From contig CANKGM010000107.1 in assembly GCA_947481355.1 (NCBI GenBank), positions 1-7,071 on the forward strand: DNA of 7,071 nt, written 5' to 3'. The notes beneath the pieces are model-generated. The model worked only from the letters and a program-made list of their open reading frames with translations. It was not told where the DNA came from and did no database searches. The DNA comes from Chitinophagaceae bacterium. Lineage in GTDB: Bacteria; Bacteroidota; Bacteroidia; Chitinophagales; Chitinophagaceae. This document shows, in pieces, positions 1-6,206 of this stretch (position 1 is the stretch's first letter; every line of letters starts with the position of its first letter). Position numbers and translations under genes: made by a program.

Positions 1-200
1 ATGCAGGCGATGATATATATAAAGATTAAGCGATGTGTCTTAGTGTATTCTATTACAACATCAACACCTGTAATGGTTGATGTATCACCTGATTTCATTA
101 TGGTATAAACTCCCATGAAGAATCCAATCAATGCAAATGGCATTGCAAAAATGGTATGTGAGAATTTGATGAGAGACAAATAATTTTTAACCTTGCTCAT
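1..200 (-). CDS. UbiA-family membrane prenyltransferase, N-terminal part (runs off window)
   Basis: Only the first 66 codons are present, read leftward from an ATG at 200-198; the 3' end lies outside the window. The protein begins MSKVKNYLSLIKFSHTIFA and continues MPFALIGFFMG. This N-terminus, with KFSHTIFAxPFAL leading into a first membrane helix (about residues 14-33), is characteristic of UbiA-type aromatic prenyltransferases annotated as 4-hydroxybenzoate polyprenyltransferase or the futalosine-pathway enzyme MqnP. These integral membrane enzymes attach a polyprenyl chain to an aromatic quinone precursor. Bacteroidota generally make menaquinone, so an MqnP-like role is a reasonable inference, but the catalytic aspartate-rich NDxxD motif is beyond the edge and substrate cannot be decided. 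The gene starts 18 nt after the SpoU methyltransferase gene and is probably cotranscribed with it. Family is fairly sure, exact function is not. Confidence 0.8.
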   Translation of the reverse strand, partial: MSKVKNYLSLIKFSHTIFAMPFALIGFFMGVYTIMKSGDTSTITGVDVVIEYTKTHRLIFIYIIAC

Positions 201-218
201 ATTCTTCGTTTATCGTTT

Positions 219-749
219 CTAGAGGTTTGTTCGTTTAAATAATTCCCATAATACAATACCAGCTGCTACACTGATATTAAAAGAATGTTTGCTGCCTGCT
301 TGTGGTATTTCAATACAGGCATCTGAAGCAGCTATTGAATCTTCACTCACGCCTTCTGCTTCATTACCAAATATAATGGCAATTTTACGGTTAGTGAAAA
401 TGTCAATTTCATGAAGTAAAAGGCTTTTGTGGGCTTGTTCAATTGCATAAATAGTATAGCCCGCATTCTTTAGTTCATGTATAGCTTCAATTGTATTTTC
501 ATACGCTTCCCAATTAACCGATTCGGTCGCTCCTAATGCAGTTTTATGAATATCGCGGTGAGGAGGTTTAGGTGTAAAGCCACACAACAATAATTTTTCA
601 ACCCTAAATCCATCACAGGTTCTAAATACACTTCCAACATTATGCATGCTGCGGATGTTTTCAAGGATCACCACAACAGGTGTTTTCTCAGCAGCCTTGA
701 ATTCGTCAGGACTTAGCCGTTGCAATTCATCCATCGTCTTTTTCAACAT
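219..749 (-). CDS. SpoU/TrmH-family RNA 2'-O-ribose methyltransferase
   Basis: This 176-residue protein is a SPOUT-class methyltransferase that transfers a methyl group from S-adenosylmethionine to a ribose 2'-OH in tRNA or rRNA. All three SpoU motifs are visible: NIRSMHNVGSVFRT (residues 31-44, with catalytic-type Arg43), FGNEAEGVS (127-135), and IPQAGSKHSFNISVAAG (148-164), which form the knotted SAM-binding site. It has no N-terminal RNA-binding extension, so it is one of the short forms common in Bacteroidota; tRNA or 23S rRNA could be the target and I do not assign trmH or rlmB. I chose the ATG at 749-747 (MLKKTMDEL). The reading frame is open to an ATG at 830, but the extra 27 codons cross both divergent promoters and the neighbouring start codon, and the family as I remember it begins about ten residues before the conserved ELxRL segment. 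It is the first gene of a pair with the UbiA-family gene. Confidence 0.9.
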   Translation of the reverse strand: MLKKTMDELQRLSPDEFKAAEKTPVVVILENIRSMHNVGSVFRTCDGFRVEKLLLCGFTPKPPHRDIHKTALGATESVNWEAYENTIEAIHELKNAGYTIYAIEQAHKSLLLHEIDIFTNRKIAIIFGNEAEGVSEDSIAASDACIEIPQAGSKHSFNISVAAGIVLWELFKRTNL

Positions 750-753
750 GCTA

Positions 754-761
754 CAAAGATA
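754..761 (-). promoter_or_regulatory. Bacteroidota-type -7 element for the SpoU gene
   Basis: Read on the minus strand this is TATCTTTG, a perfect match to the Bacteroidota primary-sigma -7 consensus TAnnTTTG. No TTG is present at the expected -33 distance; TTA at 784-782 is the nearest candidate, 20 nt upstream. The element ends only 4 nt before the chosen ATG at 749, so transcription should start at or within a few bases of the start codon, giving an essentially leaderless mRNA. If transcription starts further in, the in-frame ATG at 734 could serve instead. Confidence 0.6.
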
Positions 762-769
762 AGGTAGTG

Positions 770-802
770 TTGATTTTACTTTAAGAATAAAAGATAACTT
801 TG
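770..802 (+). promoter_or_regulatory. Bacteroidota-type promoter for the kinase-RapZ/nucleotidyltransferase pair
   Basis: TAACTTTG at 795-802 matches the -7 consensus TAnnTTTG perfectly, and TTG at 770-772 lies 22 nt upstream as a -33 element. The -7 element ends 7 nt before the ATG at 810, so the predicted mRNA has a leader of zero to about six bases. The promoter lies back to back with the minus-strand promoter at 754-761; an 8-bp direct repeat AAAGATAA (755-762 and 790-797) touches both -7 elements. Confidence 0.65.
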
Positions 803-809
803 TGGTCCT

Positions 810-2267
810 ATGCAAGAAGGGTTTCAACATATTTTAGCCTCACTCAAAAAGTGGCAGCCTCATCACGAGATTCATCTTGAGTCGCTGAAAGGTGCAGGTA
901 GTAATAGGCAGTATTTCAGATTTCATCATGATGGTAAATCATATATTCTTACCTATAATCCAACGAATATAACAGAGAACGAGGCCTTTATCGCTTTTAC
1001 AGAACATTTTGCTGGTCTAGGTCTATCTGTTCCATCAATTGTATATGCAGATGACTCACGAGAATTTTATGTACAATCTGACTTAGGTGATTTTTCGTTA
1101 TTCGATCGAATAAAGCAAGAAGGTTTTACGGATGAGGTCTTAAAATTCTTTAAGAAAACTTGCGCTGCCCTTGCAAGATTGCAAATTATCGGAGGGAAAG
1201 ACCTGGATTATAATCGATGCATAGCAACGAAGTCATTTGATAAACAAGCTATCTATTCTGATCTACTCTATTTTTTATATTACTTCGTAAGAGCTTTGGA
1301 CCTACCCTACGATAAAAACTTGCTGTTGAATGATTTTGATATGCTCAGCAGTTATTTAGTGCAGGAAGAGAATCAATATTTCATGCACAGGGATTGTCAG
1401 AGTAGAAATGTAATGATAAACAACTATGAAGTATTTTTCATAGATTATCAAGGTGGAATGCAAGGCGCTTTACAGTATGATATTGCTTCTCTACTTTGGC
1501 AGGCCAGGGCACAGATGCCTTATCCTTGGAGAGACGAGTTGGTAGAATATTATTTTGAACAAGTAAATGGTTTGCTGAATCACAAACTAGACAAAGCGAA
1601 TTTCTTAAATAATTATGATGGATTTGTTTTGATACGGATGCTTCAAACGCTTGGCGCGTATGGCTTTAGAGGCTTGTTCGAACGTAAGCAACATTTTATA
1701 TCGAGTATTCCGTTTGCATTGAAAAATTTAAAATGGTTTTTAGAAAATAAAAAATTGCCTTTAAGATTACCTGCTCTTCAAAAATTATTGGAATCTGTTG
1801 TTTCATCAGAAATCATGACAAAATTTGAACCTATTGTCGCCGGAGAGCAAACAAAATTGACGATTCATATCAATAGCTTTTCATACAAAAAAGAAATCCC
1901 ACAAGACCGTTTTGGAAATGGCGGAGGCTATGTATTTGACTGTAGAGGCATTTTAAATCCAGGAAGAATAGACTCCTATAAAACCAAGACAGGGAGAGAT
2001 AAAGAGGTTAAAGAATTTTTAGTTCATAAAACTTCTATGCCTACATTTTTACAGCATGTTTTTGGAATTATCGATATTTCTGTAGAAGATTATTTGAAAA
2101 GAGATTTTGAGGGACTGACCATCAATTTTGGATGTACGGGAGGCCAGCATAGAAGTGTATTTGCTGCAGATAGACTTGCTGAGCATCTAACGGAAAAGTA
2201 TAACGTAAAAACAGTTGTCACCCATGTAGAACAGGAATCGAAGGGCTGGGTTAATTTAATGTATTAA
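810..2267 (+). CDS. APH/AmgK-like sugar kinase fused to a RapZ C-terminal domain
   Basis: This 485-residue protein has two domains. Residues about 25-290 form an aminoglycoside-phosphotransferase-fold kinase: a glycine/serine-rich nucleotide loop GAGSNRQYFRF (28-38), the catalytic loop HRDCQSRN (193-200, Asp195 as base, Asn200 as metal ligand) and IDYQGG (211-216, Asp212 as metal ligand in the DFG position). After a linker (about 318-347), residues 348-480 match the C-terminal domain of RapZ: YVFDCRG (374-380), NPG (383-385), TGRDKEVKEFL (394-404) and FGCTGGQHRSV (440-450). The N-terminal P-loop ATPase domain of classical RapZ is absent and the APH kinase stands in its place. In Pseudomonas an AmgK kinase of the APH fold phosphorylates MurNAc at C1 and its gene neighbours murU; the next gene here is MurU-like, so an anomeric MurNAc/GlcNAc kinase is the best guess. 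In E. coli the RapZ C-terminal domain binds glucosamine-6-phosphate and small RNAs. Database names such as 'RNase adapter RapZ' or 'aminoglycoside phosphotransferase' would each describe only half of it. Domains are sure, substrate is inferred. Confidence 0.9.
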   Translation: MQEGFQHILASLKKWQPHHEIHLESLKGAGSNRQYFRFHHDGKSYILTYNPTNITENEAFIAFTEHFAGLGLSVPSIVYADDSREFYVQSDLGDFSLFDRIKQEGFTDEVLKFFKKTCAALARLQIIGGKDLDYNRCIATKSFDKQAIYSDLLYFLYYFVRALDLPYDKNLLLNDFDMLSSYLVQEENQYFMHRDCQSRNVMINNYEVFFIDYQGGMQGALQYDIASLLWQARAQMPYPWRDELVEYYFEQVNGLLNHKLDKANFLNNYDGFVLIRMLQTLGAYGFRGLFERKQHFISSIPFALKNLKWFLENKKLPLRLPALQKLLESVVSSEIMTKFEPIVAGEQTKLTIHINSFSYKKEIPQDRFGNGGGYVFDCRGILNPGRIDSYKTKTGRDKEVKEFLVHKTSMPTFLQHVFGIIDISVEDYLKRDFEGLTINFGCTGGQHRSVFAADRLAEHLTEKYNVKTVVTHVEQESKGWVNLMY

Positions 2268-3020
2268 ATGAAAACTGATTTAACAATTTCTGGATCTAAG
2301 GCTATGTTATTCGCAGCGGGATTAGGTACTCGCTTAAAACCTTTTACGGATAACCATCCCAAGGCACTCGCTGTTGTGAATGGTAAGACATTGCTTCAAC
2401 GAAATTTAGATTATTTAAAGGGATTTGGTATACAGGATGTTGTTATTAATATTCATCATTTTGCCAATCAAATTGAAGAGTTTCTCCTTGCACATGCAGA
2501 TCCTCATTTAAATATTGTCATTTCTTTTGAAGAAGAAGGTCCTTTTGAAACAGGTGGGGGACTCGTTTTTGCCGCAAAGAATTTTACAGAAACGTCAAAT
2601 CCATTTATTGTGATGAACGTGGATATGCTGACCAACTTAGACTTGCAAGGTATGTTCGAGTTTCATCAAAAAATCACTCCTTTAGCTACCTTGGCAGTTA
2701 CCAAACGAGAAAGTTCTCGCCAATTTTTATTCGATGATGAAATGAAATTGGTGGGGTGGAGAAATAATGCAACAGGTGAACATAAGTGGGTAGGAATTGC
2801 AGTTGAAGAGGTAATGCCTTATTCGTTTTCTGGAATACACATCATTGATCCAGCAATTTTCAATCTAATGCCATCATCTGGGTGCTTTTCGATTACAGAT
2901 GTATACTTGAATTTAGCAGCGAATCAATCCATTGTTGGCTATGATCATTCTGGTGACCTTATCATTGATGTGGGCAAGCCAGAATCAATTGCACAAGCTG
3001 AAAAAATGTTTGGAGTTTAA
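2268..3020 (+). CDS. MurU-like sugar-1-phosphate nucleotidyltransferase
   Basis: This 250-residue protein is a nucleotidyltransferase of the NTP_transferase family, which joins a sugar-1-phosphate to a nucleoside monophosphate from NTP. The signature AAGLGTRLKP (residues 16-25) followed by PKAL (31-34) binds the nucleotide; ETGGGL (94-99), the metal-site NVDM (117-120, Asp119), FSGIHIIDP (187-195) and a second acidic site IIDVGKPES (232-240, Asp234) follow in the usual order. The length is close to single-domain MurU enzymes, with no C-terminal acetyltransferase repeat domain. Placed directly after an AmgK-like kinase, the most likely reaction is MurNAc-1-phosphate plus UTP to UDP-MurNAc, feeding recovered cell-wall sugar back into peptidoglycan synthesis in the cytoplasm; another NDP-sugar product is possible. 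Its ATG is the base after the upstream TAA stop, suggesting translational coupling. An internal ATG (2304, MLFAAGLG) would give a protein beginning nearer the usual family start, so the first 12 residues are uncertain. Confidence 0.85.
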   Translation: MKTDLTISGSKAMLFAAGLGTRLKPFTDNHPKALAVVNGKTLLQRNLDYLKGFGIQDVVINIHHFANQIEEFLLAHADPHLNIVISFEEEGPFETGGGLVFAAKNFTETSNPFIVMNVDMLTNLDLQGMFEFHQKITPLATLAVTKRESSRQFLFDDEMKLVGWRNNATGEHKWVGIAVEEVMPYSFSGIHIIDPAIFNLMPSSGCFSITDVYLNLAANQSIVGYDHSGDLIIDVGKPESIAQAEKMFGV

Positions 3021-3727
3021 TTATCTAGAAGGTCTTCCTCGTCAATTATTTTGTGTCTATCATTTGTTTTCCCTTCAACGGTAATAACAATTTCACCTTT
3101 AATTGATTTGCTTGCGAAATGATCATGCACTTCCCTCAACGTGCCATGTTTGTTTTCCTCAAATTTTTTAGACAGTTCTCTTGAAACACAACATTGACGT
3201 GATTCGCCAAAGTATTCTATAAATTGTAAGAGTGTCTTCAGTAGCCTGACTGGAGACTCGTAAAAAATCATTGTTCGAGGTTCATTGGCTAAAGCGGTGA
3301 GTATCGTATGACGACCTTTTTTTAAAGGAAGGAAACCTTCAAAGCAAAATCGATTGGTGGGAAGCCCGCTATTAATTAATGCGGGTACAAATGCAGTTGC
3401 ACCTGGTAAGCATTCCACTATTATGTCATTTTTTAGGCATTCCCGAACGAGGTAGAAGGCAGGATCTGAAATTCCTGGAGTACCTGCATCTGTAAGGAGT
3501 GCCATTTTTTTCCCCAATAACAGTTCTTGAATTAATCTTTCTGTGACTTTGTGTTCATTGTGTTGATGGTAAGGGAACATGCTCTTTTGAACATCATAAT
3601 GCTTTAATAAAACCCCTGAGGTTCTGGTGTCTTCAGCTAAAATTATATCCACCTCCTTTAATATGCTTACTGCCCGAAAAGTCATGTCGGCTAGGTTCCC
3701 TATCGGAGTTGGTATGATGTATAGCAT
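3017..3727 (-). CDS. rsmI: 16S rRNA (cytidine-1402) 2'-O-methyltransferase RsmI
   Basis: RsmI methylates the ribose of C1402 in the decoding centre of 16S rRNA using S-adenosylmethionine. The 236-residue protein carries the tetrapyrrole-methylase-fold signatures of the family: PTPIGNL (residues 6-12), AEDTR (31-35), DAGTPGISDPA (80-90), LPGATA (107-112), FYESPVR (155-161), SRELSKKFE (182-190) and KGEIVITVEG (210-219). It is shorter than the E. coli protein (286 residues) because it ends soon after the methylase core, without the extra C-terminal region. It is the last gene of a minus-strand cluster, 29 nt after purS, and its stop codon overlaps the stop codon of the convergent nucleotidyltransferase gene by 4 nt, leaving no room for a terminator between them. 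Confidence 0.95.
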   Translation of the reverse strand: MLYIIPTPIGNLADMTFRAVSILKEVDIILAEDTRTSGVLLKHYDVQKSMFPYHQHNEHKVTERLIQELLLGKKMALLTDAGTPGISDPAFYLVRECLKNDIIVECLPGATAFVPALINSGLPTNRFCFEGFLPLKKGRHTILTALANEPRTMIFYESPVRLLKTLLQFIEYFGESRQCCVSRELSKKFEENKHGTLREVHDHFASKSIKGEIVITVEGKTNDRHKIIDEEDLLDN

Positions 3728-3756
3728 GGTAGGTTTGTGATGCGAAAAATCGTCAA

Positions 3757-4005
3757 TTAGCCAATGACACTAATCTCAAATTGCTCCATCACTTGGTTAG
3801 CTAGTAATTTTTCAGTTGCTTCTTTTGCTATGGCAATGGCTTCTTGCTCTGAATCAGCAGCGATTTGTAACGTTATTCTTTTTCCAATGCGCACATCTTC
3901 GGTATTCTTAAGACCAAGGTTGTGTAGTCCAGCTAAAACAGCTTTTCCTTGTGGATCCAAAAGGTCTTTAAGTGGCATCACATTGATTGCAATAGTGAAG
4001 GTCAT
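3757..4005 (-). CDS. purS: PurS, small subunit of phosphoribosylformylglycinamidine synthase
   Basis: PurS is the small structural subunit of the three-protein FGAM synthase (PurS-PurQ-PurL), which carries out the ATP- and glutamine-dependent fourth step of purine synthesis. PurS bridges the glutaminase PurQ and the synthase PurL. The 82-residue product has the family's usual size and shows the hallmark DPQGKAVLAGLHNLGL (residues 17-32), an early beta-strand (TFTIAINVM) and the terminal strand QFEISVIG. I start it at the ATG at 4005-4003: the frame is open further upstream, but those 30 extra codons overlap pssA in another frame and do not resemble PurS. The ATG overlaps the pssA stop as ATGA, so translation is probably coupled. 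purQ and purL are not nearby. The presence of PurS implies that this organism uses the split enzyme rather than the single large PurL. Confidence 0.93.
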   Translation of the reverse strand: MTFTIAINVMPLKDLLDPQGKAVLAGLHNLGLKNTEDVRIGKRITLQIAADSEQEAIAIAKEATEKLLANQVMEQFEISVIG

Positions 4006-4763
4006 GTCGTTTGATTTTTTAGGAGCAAAGATACTAGAATATATGTGATGAAGATGGCAGGGACTGAAAGCCAACCTAAAACTCCAATATAGCATGCTGA
4101 GAGTCCAAGTAAAATATAGCGGGCTTTATTCTCCTTGAATGTCACTGTATTGAATTTCATGGATAATAAAGGTAGTCTTGAAATCATCAGGTAGGGGATA
4201 ATCAAACACACTAAATAAAGTACCCATTTATTCATGAGTAGCATTTGAATATTTAGTGGATTGTACAATAGTATTAATGGAAATGAGGCAATAAGTAATC
4301 CTGCTGCAGGAGTGGGTAGACCCTCGAAGTTATTTTTATGAACTGTGTCTAAATTAAATCGTGCGAGTCGCCATGCTGCTGCCAACGGAATGAATAAACA
4401 TGGTAGCAAAAAAAGTAAGGGCATATTTAGTCCTGTTGGTTCTGCTGCCAAGGATAGGCGAAGTAATTGATACATAATTAGCCCTGGAGCAACACCAAAT
4501 GATACGAGGTCAGATAAGGAATCAAGTTGTTTGCCCATTTCTGACGTGGCCTTGAATAGTCTTGCAATGAATCCATCGAGAAAGTCAACGATAGCTGCAA
4601 TACCAATGAATAAAGCTGCCCAGCCAATTTTTTCAGGCATATAAATTGTCCATTCTTCTCCCTGGATGCGAGCAATAGATTCACCGGTTTGTAGTATTAA
4701 TACAATGGCGATGCACCCCATACAGAGGTTAAGCAATGTGAAAATATTTGGAATTTGTTTCAT
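4002..4763 (-). CDS. pssA: CDP-diacylglycerol-serine O-phosphatidyltransferase PssA
   Basis: PssA makes phosphatidylserine from CDP-diacylglycerol and L-serine at the inner membrane, the step before phosphatidylethanolamine. The 253-residue protein is a multi-pass membrane enzyme with the complete CDP-alcohol phosphatidyltransferase motif: Asp63-Gly64, Ala67-Arg68, Gly77, Asp81 and Asp85, in the spacing DG-x2-AR-x8-G-x3-D-x3-D. RLARFN (132-137) and FEGLPTPAAG (147-156) downstream are features of the PssA branch rather than phosphatidylglycerophosphate synthase. Hydrophobic helices are evident at about residues 7-25, 47-62, 115-130, 155-168, 178-194 and 215-248. It begins 38 nt after the pepP stop and overlaps the purS start by 4 nt, so it is probably in one transcript with both. 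No strong promoter is visible in the 38-nt gap. Confidence 0.95.
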   Translation of the reverse strand: MKQIPNIFTLLNLCMGCIAIVLILQTGESIARIQGEEWTIYMPEKIGWAALFIGIAAIVDFLDGFIARLFKATSEMGKQLDSLSDLVSFGVAPGLIMYQLLRLSLAAEPTGLNMPLLFLLPCLFIPLAAAWRLARFNLDTVHKNNFEGLPTPAAGLLIASFPLILLYNPLNIQMLLMNKWVLYLVCLIIPYLMISRLPLLSMKFNTVTFKENKARYILLGLSACYIGVLGWLSVPAIFITYILVSLLLKNQTT

Positions 4764-4801
4764 TCAATTTTTATAAGCGAAGTCAACCTTGCGAAGTAGC
4801 A

Positions 4802-6088
4802 TTATTTCATCAAGCGTTCTATCTCTTCTGCTTTTCTTGGAATATTTTTCATTAAATCGACATTCCCGTTTTTAGTAATCCAAACATTGTTTTCAACGCG
4901 AACACCGAATTTTTCTTCCTCAATATAAATTCCTGGTTCTACTGTAAATAACATTCCAGCTTTGATGGGTTCGGTCTTTGTACCTAGGTCGTGTACATCT
5001 ATTCCCAGATGATGTGAGATACCGTGATAGAGGTATTTTCTATAGGCGCGATTATCGGGAGTCTCGTTTTTGATATCATTCTTGCTAAGCAATCCTATTT
5101 TCTGGAATGTTTTTGATGCTTCATCACCAACCATTTCAGTATACTTAACAACGGTAATGCCGGGCTTCAATAAGCTTTTGCCATAGTCATGTAAATGCAA
5201 ACAGGCATTGTATACTTCTTTTTGTCTTTTTGAATATTTGCCATTCACCGGAACTGTTCTAGTTAGGTCAGCGCAGTAGCTGCCATATTCAGCACCAAAA
5301 TCCATTAATATCAATTCGCCATCTTTACATTGTTGGTTGTTTGCAACATAATGCAACGTTCTAGCGCGATCTCCTCCTGCTATGATTGAGCCATAAGCTG
5401 GACCAGCAGAACGATTCATCAAAAATTCATGATAAATCTCTGCTTCGATTTGATTTTCCCATACCCCTGGTTTGATGAATTTCAACAAGCGTCGAAATGT
5501 TTTCTCGGTGATGTCTATTGCTTGTTGAAGAACAGCAACTTCCAATGGAGATTTTATAGCCCTAAGCTCACGCATAATTTTCGCAGCGCGCAAATAATTG
5601 TGGAGGGGATATCGTGCTTTCAATTCTGCTGCATATCGATAATCGCGCGCTGCAATCAAGCTTGCTTTACGATCGTTTTCATTTGTGTTCAAATAAATAT
5701 TATCTGCAAGGTGTATCATTGGTTGCAAAAGAGCGTCCAATGATTCTAGCCATACTATTGTTTGTATACCTGAAAGGGATGTGGCCTCATGTGCGCGATG
5801 TCTTTTGCCATCCCATTTTTCTTTCAATTCAACTGGGCGTACTAGGACCAAGACTTCTCTATATTTTTTATCCGGATTGTCTGGGAATAGGACGAGCATC
5901 GTGTCCTCTTGTCTAATTCCGGTTAACCAAAAAAGATCTGAATTTTGTTTAAAAGGATACAACGCATCACCATTGATTGGTATTTCATCATTGCTGTTAA
6001 AAATGGCAATGCTGTTTTTTGCCATTTTAGCGATGAATTTTTTCCTGTTGTCTATGAAAATTTGTGGGTTGATGTTTTCTGAATGCAT
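4802..6088 (-). CDS. pepP: Xaa-Pro aminopeptidase (aminopeptidase P, M24B)
   Basis: This 428-residue enzyme removes an N-terminal amino acid that precedes proline, probably in the cytoplasm; no signal peptide is visible. It has the two-domain layout of aminopeptidase P: an N-terminal creatinase-like domain (about 1-170, containing YPFKQNSDLFWLTG) and a C-terminal pita-bread metallopeptidase domain. The five dinuclear-metal ligands can be placed by comparison with the E. coli enzyme: Asp263 (LMDFGAEY), Asp274 (CADLTRT), His359 (HGISHHLG), Glu384 (FTVEPGIY) and Glu399 (GVRVENN). His246 (LHYVAN) and His366 (DVHD) occupy the usual active-site histidine positions. All key residues are intact, so it should be active. 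It is the first gene of the cluster pepP-pssA-purS-rsmI. The start (MHSENINPQIF) gives a normal family N-terminus and lies 26 nt after a possible -7 element. Confidence 0.95.
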   Translation of the reverse strand: MHSENINPQIFIDNRKKFIAKMAKNSIAIFNSNDEIPINGDALYPFKQNSDLFWLTGIRQEDTMLVLFPDNPDKKYREVLVLVRPVELKEKWDGKRHRAHEATSLSGIQTIVWLESLDALLQPMIHLADNIYLNTNENDRKASLIAARDYRYAAELKARYPLHNYLRAAKIMRELRAIKSPLEVAVLQQAIDITEKTFRRLLKFIKPGVWENQIEAEIYHEFLMNRSAGPAYGSIIAGGDRARTLHYVANNQQCKDGELILMDFGAEYGSYCADLTRTVPVNGKYSKRQKEVYNACLHLHDYGKSLLKPGITVVKYTEMVGDEASKTFQKIGLLSKNDIKNETPDNRAYRKYLYHGISHHLGIDVHDLGTKTEPIKAGMLFTVEPGIYIEEEKFGVRVENNVWITKNGNVDLMKNIPRKAEEIERLMK

Positions 6089-6106
6089 ATAATTTTTAAT
6101 TGAATG

Positions 6107-6205
6107 ACTAGTCGCTAAGGTACAAAAAATGATGTTCTAATTGCGCTACCTGACGAGTTTACTAAAGGAGTTATTTGCGAATTCTCTCATTCCTAACTAG
6201 TCGCT
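6107..6205 (+). repeat. Pair of 10-bp direct repeats in the radC-pepP spacer
   Basis: ACTAGTCGCT occurs at 6107-6116 and again at 6196-6205, start to start 89 bp apart, one near each end of the 118-nt spacer (6089-6206). The first copy overlaps the possible pepP -7 element by two bases. The last seven bases (AGTCGCT) resemble the AGACGCT unit of the tandem array on the other side of radC. The rest of the spacer shows no gene or convincing terminator hairpin. Confidence 0.5.
6115..6122 (-). promoter_or_regulatory. Possible -7 element upstream of pepP
   Basis: Read on the minus strand this is TACCTTAG, one mismatch from the Bacteroidota consensus TAnnTTTG. It ends 26 nt before the pepP ATG, a sensible leader length. 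I find no TTG at the usual -33 distance, so it is weak evidence. It is the best candidate in the 118-nt gap between radC and pepP, and it would drive the four-gene cluster. Confidence 0.35.
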
Positions 6206-6206
6206 T

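Noticed and set aside
750..830. Upstream extension of the SpoU methyltransferase to an ATG at 830.
   Set aside because: The extra residues are unlike the family, and the segment contains both divergent promoter elements and the neighbour's start codon.
810..2267. Aminoglycoside resistance gene.
   Set aside because: The APH fold is shared by many small-molecule kinases; the RapZ fusion and MurU-like neighbour point to sugar metabolism, and nothing suggests a resistance context.
3365..3385. Palindrome-like segment cccgc...gcggg around attaattaat, as a possible terminator for the plus-strand pair.
   Set aside because: It is inside the conserved PALINSG coding stretch of rsmI, more than 340 nt past the plus-strand stop, and has no T-tract on either side.
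3764..4048. 94-codon plus-strand open frame opposite purS.
   Set aside because: It mirrors the purS gene on the other strand and has no motif or promoter of its own.
4006..4095. Upstream extension of PurS to an ATG at 4095.
   Set aside because: The added residues lie inside pssA in another frame, do not look like PurS, and the ATG at 4005 gives the standard 82-residue protein with an ATGA junction.
5429..6092. Three overlapping plus-strand open frames opposite pepP.
   Set aside because: They are antisense to an intact aminopeptidase P gene, overlap one another in different frames and carry no family motif.
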